A stretch of DNA of 64,000 nucleotides from Kribbella flavida DSM 17836 (GCF_000024345.1 NC_013729.1:3224001-3288000), one strand, 5' to 3'; counted from the stretch's first letter, positions 26,939-35,554 are shown. Translations and numbers: made by a program. Notes: generated from the sequence alone by a model not told the origin.

Positions 26939-28792
26939 GTGCCGTTGCCGAGAGTCCCCAGCAAGGGGAGCGTGACCCGGCGCGGGTTCGCGGTCCTGCG
27001 CGTCGCGATCCACGAGGAGCCCTGGGTCTTCGCGCTGTCGGTGCTCGCCAGCATGCTGTACGGCGCGATGACGGTGGCCGACGGCTGGGCGCTCGGCTGG
27101 GCCACCGACCACGTGATCCGGCCCGCGCTGGAGCGCGGCGACACCACCGTCGGCGCGATCGCGTCGCTGGTGTCGCTGTTCCTCGGCATCGCCGTGCTGC
27201 GCGCGATCGGCGTGGTCGGCCGCCGGATCGGGGCCGGCGTGATGCAGTTCCGGCTGCAGGCGACGTACCGGCGCCGGGTCACCCGGCAGTACCTGAAGCT
27301 GCCGCTGGAGTGGCACCACCGGCACCCGACCGGCCAGCTGCTGTCCAACGCGAACGCCGACGTCGAGTCGACCTGGTACCCGATCGCCCCGCTGCCGATG
27401 GCGGTCGGTGTGATCGCGATGCTGGCCTTCGCCATCGCGGCGATGTTCGCCGCCGACTTCTGGCTGGCGCTGGTCGGCTGCCTGGTCTTCCCGCTGGTCT
27501 TCGTCGCGAACGTGATCTTCCAGCGGGTCCTGCAGCCGCTGGCCACCCGCGCCCAGGAGTTGCGCGCCGACGTGTCCGAGGTCGCGCACGAGTCGTTCGA
27601 CGGCGCGCTGGTGGTGAAGACGCTGGGCCGGGAGGCGGCCGAGACCGAGCGTTTCACCGGCCCGACGAACGCGCTGCGCGACGCCAACATCGCGGTCAAC
27701 AAGGCCCGCGGCGCGTTCGACCCGGTGATCGAGGGCCTGCCCCGGGTCGGTGTCCTGGCGGTGCTGCTGGTCGGCGTCGGCCGGGTCCGCTCCGGCGCCG
27801 CGGACGCCGGCGACGTGGTCCAGGTGGCGTTCCTGTTCATGCTGATCGGCTTCCCGATCCGGGCGCTCGGCTGGGTGCTCGGTGAGCTGCCGCGCTCGGT
27901 CGTCGGCTGGGACCGGGTCCAGCGGGTGCTCACCGCCGAGGGCGGCATGGAGTACGGCGACCGGAAACTGACGTCGGTGCAGGCGGCCCGGCTCGACGTC
28001 CGCGACGTGCGCTTCGGCTACCTGCCGGAGCGCGACGTGCTCGCCGGTGTCGACTTCAGCGTCGAGCCCGGCCGTACGGTCGCCGTGGTCGGTCCGACCG
28101 GCGCCGGCAAGTCGACGCTGACCACACTGCTCACCCGGCTGGTCGACCCCGAGGAGGGCTCGGTCCGGATCGACGGCATCGACCTGCGCGAGCTGGCCCG
28201 CGACGAGCTCGCCGGCTCGGTCGCGCTGGTCCCGCAGACCGCGTTCCTGTTCGACGACACGATCCGCGGCAACATCACACTCGGCGGCGACTACGCCGAC
28301 GACGACATCTGGGACGCGCTGCGGATCGCGCAGGGCGACGGCTTCATCCGCTCGCTGCCCGACGGCCTCGACAGCTTGGTCGGCGAACGCGGTACGACGT
28401 TGTCCGGCGGCCAGCGGCAGCGGATCGCGCTGGCCCGGGCACTGGTCCGCCGGCCGCGGCTGCTGATCCTCGACGACGCCACCAGCGCGGTCGACCCGCA
28501 GGTCGAGGCGCGGATCCTGGCCGGCCTGCGCAACGCCGTCCAGGGTGGCCGCGCGGACACCACCGTGCTGGTGATCGCCTACCGGAAGGCGACGATCTCG
28601 CTCGCCGACGAGGTGCTGTTCCTGGACGACGGCCGGATCACCGAGCACGGCACGCACCTGGAGTTGCAGGAGAAGTCCGCGGCGTACCGGGAGCTGGTGG
28701 ACGCCTACGAGAAGGACGCCGCCCGGCGTGAGGAAGAGGCCGAGCTCGCGGCCGAAGCGAACGATCTGGACACCGAAGGAGCAAGCGCGTGA
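26939..28792 (+). CDS. ABC exporter half-transporter with degenerate ATP site
   Basis: A 617-residue half-transporter: six membrane helices (residues ~30-320) and an ATPase domain. Walker A is GPTGAGKST (~385), signature LSGGQRQR (~487). Walker B reads LLILDDATSAVD, with Asp in place of the catalytic Glu, and the switch region reads VIAYRKATI, with Tyr in place of the usual His. These changes mark the non-hydrolysing site of heterodimeric exporters. I chose GTG 26939 (AAGGA six bases upstream) over the track-length start at 26825, which would run into the divergent gene's promoter. It overlaps the second half-transporter by four bases. Substrate unknown (multidrug or lipid). Confidence 0.92.
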   Translation: MPLPRVPSKGSVTRRGFAVLRVAIHEEPWVFALSVLASMLYGAMTVADGWALGWATDHVIRPALERGDTTVGAIASLVSLFLGIAVLRAIGVVGRRIGAGVMQFRLQATYRRRVTRQYLKLPLEWHHRHPTGQLLSNANADVESTWYPIAPLPMAVGVIAMLAFAIAAMFAADFWLALVGCLVFPLVFVANVIFQRVLQPLATRAQELRADVSEVAHESFDGALVVKTLGREAAETERFTGPTNALRDANIAVNKARGAFDPVIEGLPRVGVLAVLLVGVGRVRSGAADAGDVVQVAFLFMLIGFPIRALGWVLGELPRSVVGWDRVQRVLTAEGGMEYGDRKLTSVQAARLDVRDVRFGYLPERDVLAGVDFSVEPGRTVAVVGPTGAGKSTLTTLLTRLVDPEEGSVRIDGIDLRELARDELAGSVALVPQTAFLFDDTIRGNITLGGDYADDDIWDALRIAQGDGFIRSLPDGLDSLVGERGTTLSGGQRQRIALARALVRRPRLLILDDATSAVDPQVEARILAGLRNAVQGGRADTTVLVIAYRKATISLADEVLFLDDGRITEHGTHLELQEKSAAYRELVDAYEKDAARREEEAELAAEANDLDTEGASA

Positions 28793-30585
28793 GTGCCGCC
28801 GAGGCCACCAGGGTCGACCACGGGGACAACGCCGGTGGGATGGCGACGCTGCGTCAGGGCATCCGGGTCTCACCGGAGCTGGCCCGCGGCTGGTGGGTCA
28901 CCGGCCTGCTGGCGCTGACCATGACCGCCGGGCGGATCGTCGTTCCGATCGCGGTCCAGCAGACCATCGACAGGGGCCTGTCGGGTCCCGGCGGCCCGGA
29001 CATGTCGTTCGTGGCCTGGATGTGCGTGGTCTGCGCCGGCGGCATCCTGCTCACCGGCGTCGCGTCGTACCTGACCACGGTGCGGCTCGCGGTGAACTCC
29101 GAGAGCGGCCTGGCCACGATGCGGATCAAGGCCTTCCGGCACGTGCACGACCTGCCGGTGCTGACCCAAAGCACGGAGCGTCGCGGCGCGCTGGTCAGCC
29201 GGGTGACCTCCGACGTCGACACGGTGTCGCAGTTCCTGCAGTTCGGTGGCTTCATCTTCCTGGTCAGCCTCGGGCAGATGCTGCTCGCGACCGTGGTGAT
29301 GTTCGTGTACTCCTGGCAGCTCGCGCTGGTCGTGCTGATCTGCTTCATCCCGCTGTTCGCCAGTCTCAAGTCGCTGCAGCGGCTGATGTCCGCGGCGTAC
29401 GGCGTGGTCCGGTCCAAGGTGGGCGAGATGCTGTCGGCGATCGCCGAGCCGGTCGTCGGCGCGCAGGTGGTGCGCGCGTACGCGATCGAGCGGCGGACCC
29501 AGCAGCGCATCGACGCCTCGATCGAGGACTACCGGCGGACCGCGACCCGGGCGCAGGCGATCACCGGTATCACCTTCTCCATCGGTGGTCTGGCCGCCGG
29601 CCTGGCGAACGCGGGCGTGCTGACCGCCGGCGTGCTGCTCGGCGTCGACGGCGACGCGACGCTCGGCGAGATCCTCGCCTTCATGTTCCTGGTCGCGCTG
29701 TTCTCCGACCCGGTCCAGATCGCGACCCAGGTGCTGACCGACGCGCAGAGCGCCTTCGCCGGCTGGCGCCGGGTGCTCGGCGTGATCGCCACCCCGGCCG
29801 ACGTGGTCGACCCGGGCGACAACGGGGTGGTCCAGCAGCGCGGCCCGATCACGGTCGAGTTCCGGGACGTGAACTTCGCCTATCCCGAGGGCGAGCTCGT
29901 ACTGCGCGACGTCGACGTCCGGCTGGAGCCGCACCGGCGGGTCGCGGTGGTCGGCGAGACCGGCTCCGGCAAGACGACGTTCGCAAAACTGCTGACCCGG
30001 TTGATGGATCCGACCTCCGGCGCCGTACTGCTGGACGGGGCCGACGCGCGGACGATCTCGTTCAGCTCGTTGCGCGAGCGGGTCGTGATGGTGCCGCAGG
30101 ACGGGTACCTGTTCGACTCCACGCTCGCGGAGAACGTGCGGTTCGGCCGGCCCGACGTCACCGACGAGCAGTTGCTGGACGCGTTCGAGTCGCTCGGGCT
30201 GACCGACTGGCTGGAGTCGTTGCCGGACGGGCTGAACTCCCCGGTGGGGCAGCGAGGCGAGTCTCTGTCGGCCGGTGAGCGGCAGCTGGTCGCGCTGGTC
30301 CGCGCGAACATCGCCGACCCGGACCTGCTGGTGCTGGACGAGGCGACCTCCGCGGTCGACCCCGGCACCGAGGTGCGGGTCAACGCGGCCCTCGAGCGGT
30401 TGATGGCCGGTCGTACGTCGGTGACGATCGCGCACCGGCTGTCCACGGCCGAAGCCGCGGACGAGGTGCTCGTCTTCGACCAGGGCCGGGTCGTCGAGCG
30501 CGGTGCGCACGCCGAGCTGGTCGCCCTGGGCGGCGTCTACACCCGCCTGCACGCCAGCTGGATCGCCCAACGCTCCGCCGGCTGA
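28789..30585 (+). CDS. ABC exporter half-transporter, catalytic partner
   Basis: A 598-residue half-transporter with membrane domain (~25-320) and ATPase domain. Walker A is GETGSGKTT, Walker B LLVLDEATSAVD with the catalytic Glu, and the switch His is present in VTIAHRLST. The signature is LSAGERQ rather than LSGGQ. The altered signature faces the degenerate Walker site of the upstream protein, so the pair should have one active and one inactive ATP site. GTGA overlap couples translation. Downstream lies the 32-bp repeat array and then a hairpin terminator. Confidence 0.92.
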   Translation: MSAAEATRVDHGDNAGGMATLRQGIRVSPELARGWWVTGLLALTMTAGRIVVPIAVQQTIDRGLSGPGGPDMSFVAWMCVVCAGGILLTGVASYLTTVRLAVNSESGLATMRIKAFRHVHDLPVLTQSTERRGALVSRVTSDVDTVSQFLQFGGFIFLVSLGQMLLATVVMFVYSWQLALVVLICFIPLFASLKSLQRLMSAAYGVVRSKVGEMLSAIAEPVVGAQVVRAYAIERRTQQRIDASIEDYRRTATRAQAITGITFSIGGLAAGLANAGVLTAGVLLGVDGDATLGEILAFMFLVALFSDPVQIATQVLTDAQSAFAGWRRVLGVIATPADVVDPGDNGVVQQRGPITVEFRDVNFAYPEGELVLRDVDVRLEPHRRVAVVGETGSGKTTFAKLLTRLMDPTSGAVLLDGADARTISFSSLRERVVMVPQDGYLFDSTLAENVRFGRPDVTDEQLLDAFESLGLTDWLESLPDGLNSPVGQRGESLSAGERQLVALVRANIADPDLLVLDEATSAVDPGTEVRVNAALERLMAGRTSVTIAHRLSTAEAADEVLVFDQGRVVERGAHAELVALGGVYTRLHASWIAQRSAG

Positions 30586-30596
30586 CCACCGGGCAC

Positions 30597-30862
30597 GACG
30601 AAGCGCGCCGGACAGAGCCGGGCACGCCGACGGGTGCCGGGGAAACCGCGGGCACGACGACGGGTACCGGAGGGGAACGGCGGGCACGCGGACGGGTGCC
30701 GGAGGGGAGCGGCGGGCACGCGGACGGGTGCCGGAGGGGAGCGGCGGGCACGCGGACGGGTGCCGGAGGGGAGCGGCGGGCACGCGGACGGGTGCCGGAG
30801 GGGAGCGGCGGGCACGCCGACGGGTGCCGGAGGGATCCCGGACATGACGAAGCGGGCCGGAC
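30597..30862. repeat. 32-bp tandem repeat array flanked by two copies of a terminator arm
   Basis: Units start at 30619 (30 bp, degenerate), 30649, 30681, 30713, 30745, 30777 and 30809 (partial). The four units 30681-30808 are identical. Each contains GGCAC-N8-GTGCC, able to form a small hairpin. The array is bracketed by a 17-base direct repeat (30597-30613 and 30846-30862, one mismatch), and the second copy is the left arm of the terminator that follows. The 32-base period is not a multiple of three and no frame contains stops, so long ORFs across it are artefacts. Confidence 0.9.
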
Positions 30863-30880
30863 GGGACTCCGGCCCGCTTC
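30849..30880. terminator. Perfect 13-bp hairpin terminator
   Basis: Bases 30849-30861 pair exactly with 30868-30880 around a 6-base loop. It lies between the exporter operon and the convergent HesB-like gene and can serve both. Confidence 0.8.
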
Positions 30881-30895
30881 CTCGGTCAGTTCGGA

Positions 30896-31195
30896 TCAGG
30901 CCGGTCCGGCGCCCGCCTGCGGCACCAGCAGGAACTCGACCCCGCCCTGCTCGTCGACCGCCGCGTCCAGGATCTTGTCGTCCAGCGTGTTCGCCGCGTT
31001 CCCTTCCAGGAACACCCGCGCACCGCTCTCCTCCAGCACCTGGTCACCCGGCTTCGGCGCCTCGGTCGTCGTCACCGCCAGGGAGGGGTCGGTCGGGTTC
31101 TCCTGGGAGATCCGCACGCCGGCGCCCTCGGGGGCCCCGTCGACGCCCGTGATGGTCTTGATGACCAGGGTGGCGTTCTCCGTCAAGGTCAGCAC
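30896..31195 (-). CDS. HesB/A-type Fe-S carrier-like protein lacking cysteines
   Basis: A 99-residue protein resembling the HesB/IscA/ErpA fold: LTLTENATLVIKTITG at the start, GVRISQENPTDPSLAV in the middle, and SGARVFLEGNAANTLDDKILDAAVDEQGGVEFLLV at the end. True A-type carriers ligate the cluster with three cysteines, one internal and two in a C-terminal CGC motif. This protein has no cysteine at all, so it cannot bind an Fe-S cluster that way. Of two adjacent GTG codons I chose the one at 31195, which has GAGGAG at six-base spacing. It is monocistronic. Confidence 0.82.
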   Translation of the reverse strand: MLTLTENATLVIKTITGVDGAPEGAGVRISQENPTDPSLAVTTTEAPKPGDQVLEESGARVFLEGNAANTLDDKILDAAVDEQGGVEFLLVPQAGAGPA

Positions 31196-31324
31196 CACAA
31201 ACTCCTCGTATCGACAACACGATGAATCCGCCCCGTGCCCGATGCCCGAATCAACAAACATCCCGCCGCGCAGGTCGCGCCCGGACCGCCCGGGAAATGC
31301 GTTTCACCGCCGCGTGGGCGGTTC

Positions 31325-31330
31325 TAGGAT
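31325..31330 (+). promoter_or_regulatory. -10 hexamer TAGGAT with TTTCAC -35, probable leaderless promoter
   Basis: TAGGAT ends 6 bases before ATG 31337. TTTCAC (31302-31307) lies 17 bases upstream of it as a reasonable -35. Confidence 0.5.
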
Positions 31331-31336
31331 CGGGCG

Positions 31337-32119
31337 ATGGACGACACCGAGGAGTTGGTGCGGCGCTGGCGGGCCGAGGAGACCGGACCGCCCGGGGGTT
31401 GGGACTTCTCGGCGCTCGACGGGCGGGTGCGGGAGCCGGAGCTGCCGTGGGACTTCGACGCGGTGACCCGGGAGTGCCTTGCGCAGGCGAGCGCGGTGCT
31501 GGACATGGGGACCGGGGGCGGCGAGCGGCTGCTCCGGTTCAGCGAGCTGTTGCCGTCGGACACCACGGCGACCGAAGGCTGGCCACCGAACCTCCCGATC
31601 GCCCGGGAAGCACTGGCGCCGTACGGGATCGAGGTGGTGGCGTTCGGGCAGCCGGACGACGAGCCTCGGCCCGTGCCGATGCCGTTCGCCGCCGGCCGCT
31701 TCGATCTGGTGGTCAACCGCCACGAGTCGTACCACCCGGACGAGGTCGCCCGCGTCCTCGCAGCGGGCGGGGTGTTCCTCACCCAGCAGGTCGGTGGTGA
31801 CGAGTTCGGCGAGGTACGCGAAGCGTTCGGCGTACCGGCGGCCGCGGCGCACGTTCAGTACACCCGGTTCCGCAGCGCTCTGGCCGCAGCAGGCCTCGAT
31901 GTCCTCCATGGCGCGGAGAGCATCGACCACTACGTCTTCACGGACGTCGCGGCGTTGGTGGCCTATCTGCAGCTCGTACCGTGGGAGGTGCCGGACGACT
32001 TCAGTGTGGACCGGTACGCCGACACTCTTCTCGCCCTGCACGCCCGAGGTCCAGCCGCCGGCGAGCCCCTCCTGGTGACCCGCAAGCGCTTCTGGCTGAT
32101 GGCCCGAAAGTCGGGCTAG
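31337..32119 (+). CDS. Class I SAM-dependent methyltransferase
   Basis: A 260-residue methyltransferase. The SAM-binding motif I is VLDMGTGGGERLLRF at about residue 54. The later motif reads FDLVVNRHESYHPDEVARVLAAGGVFLTQQV (the D-x-V-x-x-R/N and Gly-rich strand that close the Rossmann-like fold). A family of actinobacterial proteins with this 'WDFDAVTRE…LDMGTGGGE' layout exists without an assigned substrate. The start is set by the leaderless promoter position. It is followed by a GNAT gene on the same strand after a 67-base gap. Confidence 0.88.
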   Translation: MDDTEELVRRWRAEETGPPGGWDFSALDGRVREPELPWDFDAVTRECLAQASAVLDMGTGGGERLLRFSELLPSDTTATEGWPPNLPIAREALAPYGIEVVAFGQPDDEPRPVPMPFAAGRFDLVVNRHESYHPDEVARVLAAGGVFLTQQVGGDEFGEVREAFGVPAAAAHVQYTRFRSALAAAGLDVLHGAESIDHYVFTDVAALVAYLQLVPWEVPDDFSVDRYADTLLALHARGPAAGEPLLVTRKRFWLMARKSG

Positions 32120-32186
32120 ACCGAACTCGGCGTGGTGGGCGGGTAAGTCGGGTGCGGATCGCGGGTCGGTGGTGTGTGATCGGGGC

Positions 32187-33068
32187 ATGACGATCGAGAC
32201 GGGTACGCCGGACGTTGCCGGGCTGGACCGGGTGGTGGAGCGGCTGGGGCAGTGGCAGGGCGTGGACGGTGTGGTGCAGCTGCACCCGGGGGACCTCGGG
32301 TGGTTCTGGCGGTTCGGGGTGGAGCACACGGCGGGTGCGGTGCGGACCTGGCAGCGGGACGGGGAGATCCTCGCGATCGGGCTGCTGGACGAGCCGGACA
32401 TGCTCCGGCTGGCGGTCGCGCCGGACGCGCTGCGGGACGACGACCTGGCGCAGGCGGTCGTGGCGGACGCGGCTGACCCGGCGCGCGGCGTACTGATCGA
32501 GGGCAAGGTGTACCTGGACGCGCCGATGGAGTCGCGGGTGCAGGAGTTGCTGTCCGCGGCAGGCTGGGAGGCGGACGACCCGTGGCAGCCGCTGGTCCGG
32601 GATCTCGCCGCGCCGGTGGAGGACCCGGGCATCGCGGTCGAGGTGGTGACGGCGGAGTCGGCGGCGGTGCGGACCGCGGTGCAGCGGGCGTCGTTCGACG
32701 GGTCGACTTTCACCGACGAACGCTGGCACACGATGGCCGCCGGTACGCCGTACGCGCGGGCGCGGTGCCTGCTCGGCCGGGACGCGCAGGGGGAGGCCGT
32801 GGCGGCGGTCACGGTGTGGTCGGCGGGGGAGGGGCGGATCGGACTGATCGAGCCGATGGGCGTGCACCGCGACCACCGCGGCCGCGGCTACGGCCAGGCG
32901 ATCACCGTCGCGGCGGCCGCGGCGCTGCGGGAGCTGGGTGCGTCGAGGGCGATGGTGTGCACGCCCAGTTTCAACGTCGGAGCCGTCGCCACCTACCGCG
33001 CCGCGGGCTTCGAGCCGCTGGCCGAGATCCGCGCCCGGTCCACGGACCGGACGACGGACGCGGTGTAG
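32187..33068 (+). CDS. GNAT family N-acetyltransferase
   Basis: A 293-residue acetyltransferase with a two-half organisation. The C-terminal half contains the acetyl-CoA pyrophosphate loop IEPMGVHRDHRGRGYGQAITVAAAA and CTPSFNVGAVATYRAAGFEPLAEI, typical of motif A and B of GNATs. The N-terminal half (DRVVERLGQWQGVDGVVQLHPGDLGWFW) looks like a degenerate GNAT or substrate-specificity domain. I used ATG 32187; a GTG at 32169 is possible but has no better ribosome binding site. Substrate unknown. Confidence 0.85.
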   Translation: MTIETGTPDVAGLDRVVERLGQWQGVDGVVQLHPGDLGWFWRFGVEHTAGAVRTWQRDGEILAIGLLDEPDMLRLAVAPDALRDDDLAQAVVADAADPARGVLIEGKVYLDAPMESRVQELLSAAGWEADDPWQPLVRDLAAPVEDPGIAVEVVTAESAAVRTAVQRASFDGSTFTDERWHTMAAGTPYARARCLLGRDAQGEAVAAVTVWSAGEGRIGLIEPMGVHRDHRGRGYGQAITVAAAAALRELGASRAMVCTPSFNVGAVATYRAAGFEPLAEIRARSTDRTTDAV

Positions 33069-33080
33069 CCGGAACGGCGA

Positions 33081-33158
33081 CGGCTCCGAGGTGAACCGGG
33101 CGACGACGGCTCCGAGGTCAGCCGGGCGACGAAGGCTCCGAGGTCAGCCGGGCGACGA
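33081..33158. repeat. Three tandem copies of a 26-bp repeat
   Basis: 33081-33106, 33107-33132 and 33133-33158 are near-identical 26-base units carrying GGCTCCGAGGT and CCGGGCGACGA blocks. They fill the gap between the GNAT stop and the TetR promoter. No dyad or spacer structure was seen. Confidence 0.85.
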
Positions 33159-33193
33159 CGGGGTTCGTGCCGTCGGCCGCCCGGCGACTCTGG

Positions 33194-33199
33194 TAGGAA
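33194..33199 (+). promoter_or_regulatory. -10 hexamer TAGGAA before the TetR gene
   Basis: TAGGAA ends 6 bases before ATG 33206, consistent with a leaderless transcript. Confidence 0.45.
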
Positions 33200-33205
33200 T
33201 GGCGC

Positions 33206-33739
33206 ATGTCGTCGCGTGACCGTTGGCTGGAGACCGGGCTCGCCGTTCTGGCCGACGAGGGCATCAAGGCGGTCACGATCGAGCGGCTCTGCGACGACAT
33301 CGGCTTGAGCAAGGGCAGCTTCTACCACCACTTCGGCGGCGCGGGCGGCTATCACACGGCGCTGCTCGCGTACTTCGAGGAGCGCGAGACCGCCCGCTAC
33401 GTCGCCGCCGCCGAGGCCGTGCCGGCCGGCGACGCCCGGGCCCGGCTGGACCACCTGAAGGCGCTGGTGGCCGGTTCCGACGACAGCGCCGCGCTGGAAC
33501 GGGCCGTACGCGCCTGGGCCGCCCAGGACGGTGTCGCCCGCGAGGCGCTGGAGCGGATCGACGCCCGCCGAATCGGTTATCTGCAGCAGCTCCTGGTCGA
33601 GATCACCGGCCGCCGGGCGGAGGCAGCCGATCTGGCCCGAATCGTCTACCTGGTGCTGCTGGGCAGCTACCACGTCCTGCCGCCTGTCCCGCTGAAGGAC
33701 GTCGAGCGGCTCTGGACCCGCATCCTCGCGACCACCTGA
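33206..33739 (+). CDS. TetR-family transcriptional regulator
   Basis: A 177-residue repressor-type protein. The N-terminal HTH is SSRDRWLETGLAVLADEGIKAVTIERLCDDIGLSKGSFYHHFGGAGGYHTALLAYFEE, a classical TetR signature (recognition helix around KGSFYHHF). The C-terminal ~120 residues form a helical ligand-binding and dimer domain, unrelated by eye to a known effector class. A near-symmetric AT-rich operator lies 43 bases past its stop, in front of the small membrane-protein gene, which is the probable target. Confidence 0.92.
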   Translation: MSSRDRWLETGLAVLADEGIKAVTIERLCDDIGLSKGSFYHHFGGAGGYHTALLAYFEERETARYVAAAEAVPAGDARARLDHLKALVAGSDDSAALERAVRAWAAQDGVAREALERIDARRIGYLQQLLVEITGRRAEAADLARIVYLVLLGSYHVLPPVPLKDVERLWTRILATT

Positions 33740-33781
33740 GCGCGCCGTACCCCCACTGCAGCGGGTGACTTGCCGAGGCGT

Positions 33782-33801
33782 ACCATACCAAACAGTATGG
33801 T
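33782..33801 (+). promoter_or_regulatory. TetR-type operator ACCATAC-N6-GTATGGT
   Basis: A perfect 7-bp inverted repeat with a six-base spacer, strikingly AT-rich for this genome. It overlaps possible -10 elements (CAGTAT/TATGGT, 33793-33801), with TTGCCG (33770-33775) about 17-20 bases upstream as a -35. Binding would occlude the promoter of the downstream gene. Confidence 0.65.
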
Positions 33802-33831
33802 TTGGGTGAAGAACGACGAAAGGGGACGGCG

Positions 33832-34287
33832 ATGTCGACGCTGAGCCGGTGGGTACCGCGGTTGGTTTTCGGCCTGGGGGTGGTCCACGTGGTGTACGCC
33901 GTGGTCGAGTCGCCCGGCATCATGCGCGACATGGTCACGGCCGGGGTGGTGAACGCGTCGAGCGACATCCACCGCGACTACGTGACCTGGTTCTTCATCG
34001 GCGGACTCGCCACCCTGATGATCGCCGCGGTTGCGCGCTGGTCGGTCCGAGTGACCGGGACCCTGCCGGCCGTGCTGGGGTGGTGGATGGTCGGCATCGG
34101 CGGGCTGGACACCGTCCTGGAACCGGTGGGCGGGGGCTGGATCCTGCTCCTGCTCGGCGCGCTCACCGTGTACGACGCCCGCCGCCCTCCGGTGGCACGC
34201 GCCGTGGCAGGCGGCGACGGCCGCCCGCTGACCGGCGAGCGGCCCACCGACGAGGGGCCAAGCGACGAGCGGGCGACGGCCTACTGA
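33832..34287 (+). CDS. Small multi-pass membrane protein (DUF6463-like)
   Basis: A 151-residue integral membrane protein with four predicted helices: LVFGLGVVHVVYAVVESPG, the central WFFIGGLATLMIAAVARW, LPAVLGWWMVGIGGLDTVL and WILLLLGALTVY. A polar, proline-rich tail of about 35 residues follows. It resembles the DUF6463 family, whose function is unknown and which is often next to TetR regulators. ATG 33832 is chosen over 33802 because AAAGGGGA lies just upstream. Expression is probably controlled by the adjacent TetR protein through the operator at 33782-33801. Confidence 0.83.
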   Translation: MSTLSRWVPRLVFGLGVVHVVYAVVESPGIMRDMVTAGVVNASSDIHRDYVTWFFIGGLATLMIAAVARWSVRVTGTLPAVLGWWMVGIGGLDTVLEPVGGGWILLLLGALTVYDARRPPVARAVAGGDGRPLTGERPTDEGPSDERATAY

Positions 34288-34327
34288 TCGGCGGCGACCG
34301 GCCCGTTGACGCTCGGCGCCCGGAGCG

Positions 34328-35452
34328 TCAGCGCGCCCGCGCGGGACCGGCCTCGTCGGCCGCCCGGAGCACGCGCAGGATGTTGCCGCCAGCAAGCTTC
34401 GCCAGATCCTGGTCGGACCACCCGCGGTCCGCGAGGGCGTAGAACAGCGACGGGTACGACGCGACGTCGGGCAGCCCGACCGGGAACTCCGGGCAGCCGT
34501 CGTAGTCCCCGCCGATGCCGACGTGGTCGATCCCGGCCACCTCGCGAACGTGCTCGACGTGCGTCACCACGTCGTCCAGCGTGACCTTCGGCGCCGGTAC
34601 GGCGTACGCCTCGCGCAGCTTCTTCCGGTCGGCCGGCTTCAACGGGTCGAGCCCCTGGTCCGCCGCGGCCTCGCGCGCGCCGGCGACCCAGTCGACGAAG
34701 GCCTGCGAGACGAAGTACGGGACGAAGGTGACCATGCAGACGCCGCCGTTGCCGGCCAGGGTCTGCAGTACGTCGTCCGGCACGTTGCGCGGCACGTCGC
34801 ACACGGCGCGCGCGGAGGAGTGGCTGAAGATGACCGGCGCGGAGGTGACCCGCAGCGCGTGCCGCATGGTGTCGGCCGACACGTGCGACAGGTCGACCAG
34901 CATGCCGATCCGGTTCATCTCCGCCACGACCTGCTCGCCGAAGTCGTTCAGTCCGCCGAGCACCGGCTCGTCGGTGGCGGAGTCGGCCCAGGAGACGTTG
35001 TTGTTGTGCGTCAGGGTCATGTAACGCACACCGAGCGCGCGCATGATCCGCAGCACGCCGAGCGACTCGCCGATCGAGTGGCCGCCCTCCATGCCCATCA
35101 GCGACGCGATCCGGCGCTCCTTGAAGGCCGCCTCGACGTCGTCCGCGGTGGGCGTCAGCGCCATCGACTCCCCGAACCGCTCGACCAGCCGGTGCACGAA
35201 GTCGATCTGCTCGAAGGTCCGGCGGACCGCGTCGTCGTCCTGCGGGACCCACAGCGACCAGAACTGCGCCGCGACCTGGCCGAGCCGCAGCCGCGGCAGG
35301 TCGGTGTTGAGCTGCGGCACCGACACGCTCAGGTCGTGGGCGTCGAGGTCGTAGCCGCACAGCTCCCAGAACGCGATCGGCAGGTCGTTGTGGCCGTCGA
35401 TCAGCGGATTCTCCTGCAACAGCGCCTGCACGCGCGCCACACTCGTCGTCAT
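34328..35452 (-). CDS. Membrane dipeptidase (peptidase family M19)
   Basis: A 374-residue zinc dipeptidase of the renal-dipeptidase family. Metal ligands are visible as [10 protein letters not shown] (HxD), [10 protein letters not shown] (bridging Glu), DLSHVS and [11 protein letters not shown] (His ligands), and [12 protein letters not shown] (Asp). Such enzymes hydrolyse dipeptides, sometimes with D-residues. No signal peptide is seen, so it is probably cytoplasmic. I prefer ATG 35452 (AGGA seven bases upstream) to the GTG at 35458. It is convergent with the membrane-protein gene and divergent from hisI. Confidence 0.92.
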   Translation of the reverse strand: MTTSVARVQALLQENPLIDGHNDLPIAFWELCGYDLDAHDLSVSVPQLNTDLPRLRLGQVAAQFWSLWVPQDDDAVRRTFEQIDFVHRLVERFGESMALTPTADDVEAAFKERRIASLMGMEGGHSIGESLGVLRIMRALGVRYMTLTHNNNVSWADSATDEPVLGGLNDFGEQVVAEMNRIGMLVDLSHVSADTMRHALRVTSAPVIFSHSSARAVCDVPRNVPDDVLQTLAGNGGVCMVTFVPYFVSQAFVDWVAGAREAAADQGLDPLKPADRKKLREAYAVPAPKVTLDDVVTHVEHVREVAGIDHVGIGGDYDGCPEFPVGLPDVASYPSLFYALADRGWSDQDLAKLAGGNILRVLRAADEAGPARAR

Positions 35453-35554
35453 CCCCACATCCTGTCAGGCCCGGGCCGGCGGCGCGCCGGGAAACCGTGC
35501 CCCCGCCCGGGTCCGCAGACGGCCCTGCTGGTCAGCTCTGTCCCCGGGCTGGGG

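Noticed and set aside
30597..30862. CRISPR array
   Set aside because: Units are directly adjacent with a 32-base period and no unique spacers, and no cas gene is near. It is a minisatellite.
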